DNA from: Omphalotus guepiniiformis
Lineage: Eukaryota; Basidiomycota; Agaricomycetes; Agaricales; Omphalotaceae
Length of the DNA: 64,000 nucleotides
Direction of reading: 5' to 3'
NCBI GenBank assembly: GCA_028554645.1
Contig: JAQOOI010000078.1
Coordinates: 744,001 to 808,000, forward strand
Shown here: piece after piece, positions 47,342-56,995 of the stretch
How the letters are laid out: every line of letters begins with the position of its first letter
How positions within the stretch are numbered: the first letter of the stretch is position 1
Notes under the pieces: generated by a model
The model's input: only the letters and a program-made list of their open reading frames with translations
The model's database searches: none
What the model was told of the DNA's origin: nothing
Translations under genes and position numbers: made by a program

Positions 47342-47720
47342 ATATAATAAGCTAAGAATCATGTAAATCGGTGCAGACGTCGCTGAGATACTACTTATGG
47401 TGTTTGAAAGATTTTATTGAGTCCAATTGCTGCGCCGCAGGCGAGAATATGCATACGAGTAGCCAAAGCATCGCCCGGTGGGCGACCATGTATTAAGAAT
47501 CTAGCGCCGCGAGGTGCGTGGGAGAATCTTGTGCAAACAGCAATAATGCGGTGTCCACTCCATGGCGTTTCTAGGGACCATACCGTAAATACCCTTCCTT
47601 CTGATCATCTCAACAGATTTCTCGCCTTGCGTCAACACTATTCACATTCTTGACCGCATATCTACGCCTTCCCTATCGCTTTATATAGCAGTCAGCAGTC
47701 ATTTCTGAGCATGTCTAACT

Positions 47721-47838
47721 GATGGCCTTGGACCTACGAAATATCTTTCCATCAAAGATGGAAGTTGGACCATCTTAGGGATGGCCTTGGGACCTACGAA
47801 AGATCTTTCGATCAAAGATGGAATGTCGAACCATGTTG
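47721..47838 (+). repeat. 59-bp tandem duplication in the nitronate monooxygenase leader, right arm
   Basis: Units at 47,721-47,779 and 47,780-47,838. The first contains a complete uORF (47,722-47,778, 18 codons plus stop), ending two bases before the ATG at 47,781 created by the second unit. A three-codon uORF at 47,711 precedes it. Confidence 0.75.
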
Positions 47839-47918
47839 GGGCTGTATATGTAGACCCTTCGAAAGCCGCTTTGGTTCCTTCAGTCTTTGGAGCACAAGCT
47901 CGGTATCGTGTGGTCAAA

Positions 47919-49151
47919 ATGCAGCCTATCAAGACTAGGATTACTGAATTGTTGGGTATGTGCCCTCCGCAAGTTTCTGATGTGCTATGGAGCTAACTTA
48001 CGCTTTGATGTGCAGGAATTACTACCCCAATCATCTCGGCACCCATGGGGTTTGCCTCATCGCCGGCGATGGTCTCTGCAGTCGTTCAGTCAGGAGGATT
48101 TGGGTTTTTAGGGGCAGGTTAGTCTTGACTTGCTCGCCTCTTACCACTATTGAATCTCATGCTTGTACCTCTACAGCCTTCGATACCTCCGCTCAATTAA
48201 CCACACAATTCCAAGCGATTCGCAAAACTTTGTCAGTCCCAGACTCAGAGCCCATTAACATCGGCGTAGGCCTCATTGGCTGGATTCTTGACAAAACCGA
48301 AGTTTCCTCTGATCCGCGCATTCCAACTGTCCTCTCGCAGCGCCCCAAAGCGATCTGGTTCGCCTTTGGTACGGATTTGGGACCATACATCCAGCAAGTT
48401 CGCGAGTACGACTCAAAGAGAGATTTCAAGACACTCGTCTTTGTTATCGTGAACTCCGTTGAGGACGCTCTTAAGGCTGCGAGGGATTGGGGTGTCGATG
48501 TGCTTGTCACACAAGGAATCGAGTCTGGTGGGCATGGCGGTGCTAAATCACCATCAACTTCACTTCTACTCACGGCAGTTCTTGCTGCTTTGCATGAGAA
48601 TTTTGGTGATGACTTGCTCAATGCTCCAGCGGTGGTTGCTGCGGGTGGTGTAGCTACCGGAGGTCAGATTGCCTCCCTTCTGGCGTTGGGTGCGGATGGG
48701 GTGGTTTGTGGCACGAGGTTCTTATTCACGCATGAGTGTCGTTATAGCGATGCGCTTAAGGAGGTTTTGGTTGATGCTGGGATGGATGCGACGGCGAGGG
48801 GGATGGCTTTTGATGAGGTCAACCGGACGATGGGTTGGCCTGAGGGAATTGACGGAAGGGCGATCGCTAATGATATCTTGAGTGATCTCATGGAGGGACT
48901 TGACATTGAGGAGAGGTTCAGGAGACACGATGAGGGAAAGAAGAAGGGGGATAAAGCGAGATTGGTCATCTGGGCTGGAGTCGGGGTGGGGATGACGAAG
49001 GAGGTTCAGAGTGTTAAGGTATATTGTTGTGCTTGCTGTGCTCGAGGTGCAAGTACTGATTCATTGAATTTCGCAGGATGTTGTTAAACAGCTACATGAA
49101 GAAACTTTGACTGGGCTGAAGAGAGCTGCTGCTTTACTTGGTAAAGACTGA
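47919..49151 (+). CDS. Nitronate monooxygenase, right-arm copy
   Basis: Mirror of 32,447-33,679, with the same start choice (MQPIKTRITELLG at 47,919), the same introns and an identical product through the FMN-binding blocks GGVATGGQ and GADGVVCGTRF to the terminal ALLGKD. See the left-arm entry for function. A ~100-bp scrap of a third copy of its start region lies at 53,345. Confidence 0.9.
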
Positions 49152-49640
49152 GTACTGAGATGTCAGTCGTGGGTCTCCTGTGTAACTCGTATTCCGAAAC
49201 TCGATCGGTGTTTGTATCTCAATCGTTGTAACATTCTGCGAATTCTTACAGCCATTTACGCACACAATAAGTAGATGATCCCACATGTTTCTGCGAAATA
49301 TCTTTCAAATGGAATCGAAATGGGCTTGAGCGGCGTTGACATCTTGATTTCAGCAATGGCGGTGCGCCTGCTGACAGTCTCAATAAGCCCATCATGTTCG
49401 TCCGGTGACATCGATGACCCCAGACGTATAAATACGTTGAACTGATTGTTAGGATCATGAGGGAAGATGGAAGAGGCTGGACTTTGGGAATCTTATTCGG
49501 TTTATGAAATGAGAGACATGTGCTACCACCCTAAGTGGAACAGTCGAGGAGCGTCCTGTAGACAGCCGGCCAGATTGTCTTCGTGATTTCTATTCATGAT
49601 AGTAATCAAGAACTTGAAACCGGGATGACGAGACCCGTCA
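49152..49640. other. Right-arm spacer after the nitronate monooxygenase
   Basis: Mirror of 31,958-32,446; no gene recognised. It contains the inter-arm substitution at 49,609. Confidence 0.3.
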
Positions 49641-50268
49641 ATGGACTAGCCGGCCCTCAAGTTGGCCGCACAGGCCGCTCACCCCAATCTTGAATGAACA
49701 TCTGAGGTCTCGAATACTTCCGAGTCGATTCTGAATATCACCACCCTGCGATACGCGATTGCCAAACGACCAGGATGATATACGAAGTTGACTCAGCGTC
49801 TCGCGTTTACAGGCCTCTAAGCTTTACACCTTGTATTTCTCGTTAATGCATCTTCATCGCGAGAGGAATGCGATCTGACTCGGAGGGCTTTCACGGACCA
49901 GCCGGAGAACACTAGGAACGGGGTGGGGGTCATCGTGAACGTTTGAAAGACGAGATGAAGAAAATCGCAGTTAAGACTCTGGTATGTCGCTACCTTTCAA
50001 AAGCCTTGCAATAGCTAATCTAGGTCAAAGATACCTTAGAGCGACGACACACTGTTGTGGTTGAGCTTGAGAAACTGAACCTAGAGCTGACTTAGAGAAC
50101 CTCACTGTTGTAACACCGTATTCGCTTCTCAAACAAGACTCGAGCGCCGAACTCAATCTCGTTGATACTGCCAGATGAATCCCAGCAGTCATTCCTTCGG
50201 CTTCTTGCTATTACACCTGACAATAATATCGGTGACTTGGACGACCCTGTAATCCTGGACAACACATG
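49641..50268 (+). pseudogene. Decayed RAD1 5' fragment with flank, inner right copy
   Basis: Mirror of 31,330-31,957, differing there only by the substitution at 49,729. Confidence 0.8.
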
Positions 50269-50396
50269 GACAACGCCTTGAAGACACCAAAAATATATTT
50301 TCAAAAAGAGGTACATCTCTCTGATCACTGTTGGTGAGAGAGTTGTTTCAATTTGTACATCGAAATACTCCAGGGCGAAAATAAAACTGTGACTTA

Positions 50397-51658
50397 TCAA
50401 GTACATTGGCTCCTCCAACCTCTAACTTTGGACTCGAGCTCTTCGTGTTCCGCTGCCTCATGCTCTTCCCGACGTCGTTGTACTAGGGCCTTCAGCTCCT
50501 CTGGTGGCATGAACATATAACGCCCCAACGCAAGAGCATCCCAAGTACTCCAAGCACCACGGTCGTGAAACCTCTGCTCTTCTCGAGCCTTATCCCGACG
50601 ACGTTTATCATCTTGATGTCGAATTTCAGCTTCGTGTGGTTCTTCAGTTCCAGGGAAGCAGATGTCTTGCCATGCATCACGGGAGCTATCCTTGTCTTTC
50701 GTACCAAAGTGTTTGAGCACGGCCGAGGCATAGACAATGTCAAAAAGAACATCAGGCGGCCATTGAGCAAGATTAAGATTTTGAGGGATGGAAAGTTGTG
50801 AGTTAGGTCCATAGTAAATCATGTGTCCATCAGCACCTCTCGCAGACCCCGACGAATGCGCAGCGAAGAATTGAACTGTACATCTTAACTCGTCGGGAGT
50901 TGTGCCGTGGACAATATCACTGGTCTTCAAAGCGAAGTTTGGTGTCTCCCCGGAGTGCTTGTCAGCCTTGCAATGGAGCACCAAAGAAAGTAAGACGCAC
51001 CTTGAGGAATGCCAGATTTTTACCCAATAACCTGTGCATGTCTGCACGGAGAAATATGCCATTGCGGACGTCGTCAATGGCTTTTATAATCTCGCCCTCT
51101 TGGCCCCGGCCCTCAGTGAACATACGAATATACTGCCGTGCGTGAATTGTAAGAAAACGTAAAATCATATATCAGAAATCATACCGAGTCACCCCTACTG
51201 TGAGGCAAAAGGTGTACAGCGTCACACGCCTCACTGATCGCCCCTGACAAAACACATTGTCGCCCGTCCCTCTCGCTCACTTCTTCTCGAAAATTGGCCC
51301 GATGCGAGGTTGCGATACTCGAAGTAACCTTCGTCTCTGCAAGTTTAGGATCGACCGGGAACATATGAACCCTCTCTTCATCCGTAGTACGATAATACAG
51401 ATCAATAGGTTCGGACGGTAGAGCCGCGTCGTAGTCTATAGAAATGGTGGCTTCGCGATGGGTGGAGAGCTCGCCCTGTGCACCGACGACGACACTTGTT
51501 GAGTATCGTATCCATTTATATGGCCTGAGTGATAACTGGAGATTGCTGAGCTTTACGACGGGAAATGTGAGACAGTGAATCCATTTGAAGTTATTTAGAT
51601 CCTGTGAGGCTGGATGGCTAGATGTAGGGAACTGCGCGTGGATGCGAACTTCAGCCAT
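50397..51658 (-). CDS. HNH_2-domain protein, right-arm copy
   Basis: Counterpart of 29,939-31,201 in the diverged outer arm. Exon 1 (51,658-51,182) starts MAEVRIHAQFPTSSHP. Exon 2 reads YIRMFTEGRGQEGEIIKAID then DVRNGIFLRADMHRLLGKNL. Exon 3 reads HSGETPNFALKTSDIVHGTT and ends at 50,397. Over the 159-residue first exon the two arm copies differ at about 21 residues, and roughly half of these fall in the last 27 residues, in and around the HNH Cys/His motif (RDGRQCVLSGAISEACDAVH here). The first His of the motif is kept in both. No stop codons interrupt the exons. Head-to-head with a decayed Rad1 fragment, as on the left. Confidence 0.8.
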
Positions 51659-51724
51659 GAGGGGAAGGATAACCAGCGCGAAAAGTGATCTGCATTGGAA
51701 TTTGGCCTTGCAGTGGGGCGAGTA

Positions 51725-52214
51725 TATGCGCCTAGCTTGGACTAGCCGGCCCTCAAGTTAGCCTCACAGGTCTACCCCAGGTCTGAACCCCGGGCCTTCA
51801 TGCATCATGTCTGACGGTCGAAAACTTCAATTCTGAATGAAATTCACAAACCTGCGATATCCAATCTTGTCATGCTTGCTCGACGACCAGATCATCGGAG
51901 GATGATATACGGAGTTGACCTCGCCTTTACACTTTGTATTCGTATTCGTTACGCGTCTTCATCGCGAGAGGAATGCGGAAGGCTTTCAATAACCAGCCTG
52001 AACACACTAGGAACCGGGTCATCGCGAACCTTTGAAAGGTGTGATGAAGGAATCGCACTTAAGAATCTGGTTTTGCACAAGGTATGTCGCTACCTTTCAA
52101 AACCCTTGCAATAGCTAATCTATGTCAAAGATACCCTGAAGCGACGACACGCTGGTATGGTTGAGCTTGAGAAACTGAACCCAGAGAACCTCACTATTGC
52201 AATACCGTATTCGC
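51725..52214 (+). pseudogene. Decayed RAD1 5' fragment, outer right copy
   Basis: Counterpart of 29,385-29,887, inverted and diverged. It retains ACTAGCCGGCCCTCAAGTTA, CGAGAGGAATGCGGAAGGCT and AAGGTATGTCGCTACCTTTC. Non-functional, with the same internal deletion relative to Rad1 and extra indels. Confidence 0.8.
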
Positions 52215-52465
52215 CGCTCTCATCGAAGATTTGAGCGCCGAACTCAACCTCATTGACACTGCCAGATGAATCCCAGCAGTCTTTTCGTCATCCTTCGGCT
52301 TCTTGCTATTACACCAAGGAATACATCGGTGACTTGGACGACACAGAACTCCTGGACATCACCAGTCAGTGTTTTCGAGAATTTCCGAGCCTACGAATCA
52401 CGAGGGTACACGGCTGGTGCGCAATGACATCAACTGTCTTGTTATCTCGCTTTGACCGTCTATAA
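52215..52465 (+). pseudogene. Unidentified coding-like remnant, outer right arm
   Basis: Counterpart of 29,123-29,384. The frame reads DITSQCFREFPSLRITRVHG then WCAMTSTVLLSRF. Family unknown. Confidence 0.4.
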
Positions 52466-52551
52466 TTATAGGTGCACTTGCTCTATGTTGACGCCCCGCA
52501 GCCGCCTGTAATGATGACCCTCCATTAGGTCTAGGGCATGTTATGATGCTG

Positions 52552-52735
52552 CTCCAAAGCTCCCAGTGTGACCTCTAGTTCAGTGTTACACGCAGCCAAA
52601 AATGCCCTTCACACCTAGATTTTCAATCACAGAAGCAACAAAAGTAAACTGCCATCAATTTCAGGTATTAAAAGCATTTGGCTACCACTATTGTAGATTA
52701 GTTTGGTGGGCAGGTGCTGTTTGTGTTTATCAACC
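52552..52735 (+). repeat. Dispersed A+T-rich repeat at the right junction of the palindrome
   Basis: It starts exactly where the right arm stops (CTCCAAAGCTCCCAGTGTGA) and aligns with 46,969-47,155 in the same orientation, with small indels and substitutions. It is therefore older than the arm duplication, or evolving faster. Confidence 0.88.
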
Positions 52736-52988
52736 TTTGTGTGGTTGTTTTGTGTATTGTAAGTGCTAAATAGATTTGTTTTGAGTCAGCTAGTGCTGCT
52801 TCCCATTCAATTTTCAATTTTCATACTTGTTGTGATGTACTACTGCGCACGTACTCAATAATCTTTGTGTGTGTGGTTGTTTTGTGTATTGTGAGTACTG
52901 AATGGATTTGTTTTGAGTCAGCTAGTGCCGCTTCCCAATCAATTTGCATACCTGTTGTGATGTAATACTGTGCACCTACTCAATAATC
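52733..52988 (+). repeat. Tandem duplication, unit about 126 bp, two copies
   Basis: Both units carry GTGGTTGTTTTGTGTATTGT, TTTGTTTTGAGTCAGCTAGT and ACTCAATAATC; they differ by scattered substitutions and short indels. No coding capacity. Confidence 0.85.
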
Positions 52989-53344
52989 TTGTGGTTCACT
53001 TGATGCGGGAAGTGACCATGAATGATGAGATGGACACTGGTAATGGCGGGAGTCTTATGGATCGTTTGAACTAATGATGTATCTATTGCAGAATGCGCTT
53101 ATTTTCTGGTACTCTTGTCGTGTTATATTGTTTTTAGCAAATAAAATTTCATTGCTTATGCATACTGTTTGAGACATGAATCTCCGTGAGCCAGCAATAC
53201 CTGGATATCTGTGAGCTGTGTGGTATATCAGTGGATACAGGCAACCTATTGCAAGGGTAAAGGATGATATGGGTCATGATTCCTTGAAGACAGTACCTGT
53301 GTATATGGATACAGGTGATCCGTGGATGTATTCATATATGCTCC
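52989..53344. other. A+T-rich spacer in the right flank
   Basis: No gene recognised. By position it corresponds to the leader region of the nitronate monooxygenase in the arms, but nucleotide similarity is too weak to claim. Confidence 0.3.
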
Positions 53345-53440
53345 ACGTCTATGTAGGCCTTTCGGAACACTGTATTGGTTTATTAAGTTCCTGGAGCACA
53401 GGCTTGATGTTTTGTGGTCAAAATGCAGCCTGTGGGCTAT
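53345..53440 (+). pseudogene. Remnant of the nitronate monooxygenase start region
   Basis: About 95 bp resemble 47,843-47,935: TATGTAGGCCTTTCG, then CCTGGAGCACAGGCTTGATG and GTGGTCAAAATGCAGCCT. The last block spans the expected start codon. In-frame stops in the leader part and loss of everything downstream show that it is a relic. Confidence 0.7.
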
Positions 53441-53731
53441 ACACAGCATCAGCATAATTGTAGGTGTAGTAGTTACAAATCATATATCAATCCATGATAA
53501 CTAACAAATGATAGCATATAATAGAGGCAGATAGGTACCCATAACATAGCTTTAGTACAGTTGTTGCTAGGATGTTAGTCTACATCTGATATATTTTCAA
53601 TCCATAGCTACCAATCAAACCTGAACACAAGTAGATCAGAAATTCTTTGATGACAAGGCTCTTTAAAAAGCCACAAGGTATTGTGCTCTACACTAGGACC
53701 TCCTTTTTCACATTTCTTGCCTATAGCAACT

Positions 53732-55719
53732 ATGTTCCATCTCTCTGAACACTCTGCATGGATTGCAGTAAGTGATATTATCATATATACACATCCCATT
53801 ATAACAAACTCTTTGCATAGATTTTCTCTGGTTGCATTATATCCTCTATACTCTGGATATTAAGTCCATGTGTTCTTCGCAAATGCATCTATAACAAGAC
53901 CGGACATCCACTACCTCCTGGGCCCAATGTCCGATATCTTTTTCTAAAGAAGTATGCTGAGCTTGCACTTGATTCATGGGCCAGTCAATATGGTTCCTTG
54001 TTTTCTATTTGGATGGGCTCTCAACTATTTGTTGTTGTCTCTGACCCCCATGTTGCACGGGAGTTGCTTGTCACAAATGGCTCTATTTTCTCAACCCGTA
54101 AAAGATACTTCATGAAAAACCAAACTATTCTTAGAGGGAGAGCAATTACAGCATCTGGATATGGTGATACATGGTGAGGGTTTAAATACTCTAGTATTGT
54201 ACATAACACTAATCTCACACCTTACAGGAGACAACACAGACGGATTGCAATGACTCTACTTACACCACAAGCAATTAATCTCTATGCTCATGTTCTTGAT
54301 TATGAGGCACATATATTCATCCGCTCCCTTAATGAAGAGGGTTTAGATGGAAATATACCCATCAATCCTGCGCACTATGCAGGTAGATATGCACTCAAGT
54401 AAGTGAATATCTGACACAAACAGTCATGGTCCTAAAACAACTTATAGTAACATGCTCTCAATTTCCTTTGGTATCCGTACTGGATCAACATCAGATTCAC
54501 TGACTGCAAAGGCTTTGGACCTTGCAATGGAGTTCATGGATTTGACAGGTATGTACTTGCTATCTTTCTCATTCCAAAAATATGTAATCTTTTTTCAGGT
54601 CCCTGGTCAAATCCAATTGATTTTTTGGAACCACTCCAGTGGATTCCATCTAAGATGAAATACAGAGGCCAGAAGCTTCACCAGGACATTATTGATGTTT
54701 ATGGTGGTATGATAAAGCGTGTGAAGGCACATATGGATGCTGGACATGAGGTTCCTGATTGTCTTGTTAAAACTCTTATTCAGGATCAAGAGAAGGAGAA
54801 TTTAGACTGGGAAGATATGTGCATGCTCTCAGCTGTATTTACTCTTGGTGGGGTCCATTCTGTGCGTATTTGAGATGTGAACTTCAGAACACATAATAAT
54901 TTCTATCTAGACCTCAGGAATTATTCAATGGTTTCTTGCATTGATACCTTCATTTCCAGAGATACAAATTAAGGCTCATGAGGAGTTGGATCAGGTTGTT
55001 GGACGTGATAGATGGCCCAATGCCAAGGATGAAGCTGATCTACCATATATCCGTGCAATCATCAAAGAAGTGAGTACTTATATTGCTATCTCACTTTTGA
55101 GATTATCAATAAATCACAGGTCCAACGCATGCATGCTCCTTTTTGGATGGCTACACCCCATTGTTCGAGCCAAGATTTCATTTACAATGGGCGATTCATT
55201 CCCAAAGGCACTGTGATAGTTCTGAACTGTTATACTTTGCATCATAATGAGGATAGATATCCCAACTCGTACGTGGTGTCTTTATCTTTAGTATCTGCAT
55301 TATTGTTTACACAGTTACAGATATAACTTCAATCCTGATCGCTTTTTGGGTGATACCTTGAGCTGTGCAGAATCAGCTAAACAGCCTGATCCAATGAGCC
55401 GTGATCACTGGACCTTTGGTGCAGGGTAAGAGAACATACACAATAATGCTACAGTAAACTTATTAAGCTTCACTTGCATTTTAGGCGGCGTATATGTCCT
55501 GGAATCCATGTTGCAGAGCAAGAGCTCTGGTTGGCTATCTCTAGGCTACTGTGGGCATTTAGCTTTCATGCACTTCCAGATGAGCCAATATCTCTTCAAG
55601 AGTATGAAGGTTTATCTGGTCGCACACCTCTTCCATTTAGGTTGAAGCTAGAGCCCAGGCACAATCAAGTTCACACAGTCTTGTCAATGGAAAAAGAAAC
55701 TACATTGTGGACAATATAA
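53732..55719 (+). CDS. Cytochrome P450 monooxygenase
   Basis: A microsomal heme-thiolate monooxygenase; substrate unknown. The start at 53,732 (MFHLSEHSAWIA) spliced to IFSGCIISSILWILSPCVL gives an N-terminal membrane anchor, followed by the proline hinge HPLPPGP. Later exons read VVVSDPHVARELL, RKRYFMKNQTILRGRAITAS then GYGDTW/RQHRRIAMTLL (helix C region), FTLGGVHSTSGII (I helix with the oxygen-binding Thr), DEADLPYIRAIIKEVQRMHA (K helix ExxR), NFNPDRFLG and WTFGAGRRICPGIHVAE, where the Cys is the heme ligand. The last exon ends at 55,719. There are about nine short introns. No premature stop was found, so it appears functional despite lying in decayed A+T-rich DNA. It is similar in style to mushroom O-methylsterigmatocystin-oxidoreductase-like P450s. 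Confidence 0.9.
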
Positions 55720-55939
55720 TCACATCTATATTCTCAATTAGATTCTGAAGTTTGTGTTTACTGTTGCATTGAATGCATATAATAGTGTGGCTTGCATCAA
55801 ATAACTTAGAGACATGGACTATTGTTATAGGTACAAATGATGTAGCACGGATATACATGATTTGCTTATGTGAGCCTTCTTCAAGCCCTCTGGAGATGCA
55901 GATTTCGGGTTGTTTGACCATACTTCCATGATTTATTAT
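55720..55939. other. A+T-rich spacer after the P450 gene
   Basis: No feature recognised. Confidence 0.3.
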
Positions 55940-56768
55940 TCTTGGCCATGTCTGCAACAGCATGTTTCTATCCATAGACTTCATTCACAGGATGTTAGCT
56001 AAAGATTTGGCATCCCTCAAGGTGTGTCTTACTTTCTTCAGTGAGTGAGGCTGAGCAGAACTCCAGGGCAACACCAAACTTTGCATTATTAGTATTACCA
56101 AGGAAATGCTGACAAAGTTGGCAGAAACCTTGCTTGGACTTTAATCCACACAACACTTGTTTGTATGGCTTTGCCAACTGTGAATTAAAGAACAGGAAGA
56201 GACCAACAACATTTACGAAGCGCTCCCTTGCAAGCAAGGTAATGTAACATTGTCTACAGCACAACCCCCTCAATGAGTCAAGATATATACAGTTCAATAC
56301 TTCGGTGTTCAGATGTCTGACTCGTCTGTGAAATCTGATCATGGACAGGTAGTCTCCTATAGCCCTGACTCACAGATGTCTATTCTCCAATATCTTGCTC
56401 ATTAGCCGTTTGCCAACATCCATGCTGTCTATGCCTCGATCATGCTCAAACACTTTGGTGCAAAAGACAAGGATGGCTTGTCTGATGCATGGCAAGACAT
56501 CTGCTTCCCTGGAATTGAAGAACTACATGAAGCTGAACTTCGACATCAAGACGATAAAGGTCGTCGGGATATGGCTCGAGAAGAGCAGAGGAGGTTTCAC
56601 GACCGTGGTGCTTGGAGTACTTGGGATGCTCTTGCTTTGGGGCGTTATATGTTCATGCCACCAGAGGAGCTGAAGGCCCTGGTACAACGACGTCGGGAAG
56701 AGCATGAGGCAGCGGAACACAAAGAGCTTGAGTCCAAAGTCAGAGGTTGGAGAAGCCAATGTACTTGA
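55940..56768 (+). pseudogene. Broken third copy of the HNH_2 gene
   Basis: Homology to exon 2 of the arm genes begins near 55,940, is clear from 55,985 (CACAGGATGTTAGCTAAAG), and continues through the intron into exon 3. About 160 bp of foreign sequence is inserted at 56,088-56,250, between the codons for NFAL and the block IVHGTT. In-frame stops and a frame change follow. The C-terminal part from 56,442 keeps an open frame (FGAKDKDGLSDAWQDICFPG, WSTWDALALGRYMFMPPEEL) to the same stop as the arm copies. Exon 1 with the HNH motif is missing, so it cannot encode the nuclease-like domain. Confidence 0.85.
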
Positions 56769-56995
56769 TAAATCATAAGTCACAGTTTTGAATTTTCTTC
56801 TCGTTTTCCGCCCTGTATTACATCGATGGACGAAGGACGCTTATATCTTATTCTAGTTAGTAAGGTCTCTCGTGATATGTAAGTATTCGTCTCTACAGAC
56901 ATAACGGTATTAAACTATACTGGAGACAGGTACAATACATTTGGTCACCTCACTTCGTTTTGAATCACAGATAACTAGTCGAACCTTTGGGTTTT

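Larger units (their letters stand above)
40879..52552 (-). repeat. Right arm of the giant inverted repeat
   Basis: Reverse complement of the left arm. Inner part 40,879-50,519 matches with only two substitutions seen (49,609 and 49,729); outer part 50,520-52,552 is diverged. Homology ends within GATGCTGC at 52,552, where an A+T-rich repeat begins at once. Confidence 0.97.

Noticed and set aside
29036..52552. Giant mobile element such as a Starship or a DNA transposon with very long terminal inverted repeats
   Set aside because: No tyrosine recombinase, transposase or captain-like gene is seen, the outer ends lack target-site duplications, and nearly the whole unit is the repeat itself.
29036..52552. 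Pure fold-back read artefact
   Set aside because: Not proven either way. A real spacer, arm-specific substitutions and two different flanks make a simple artefact unlikely, but haplotype mis-joining remains possible.
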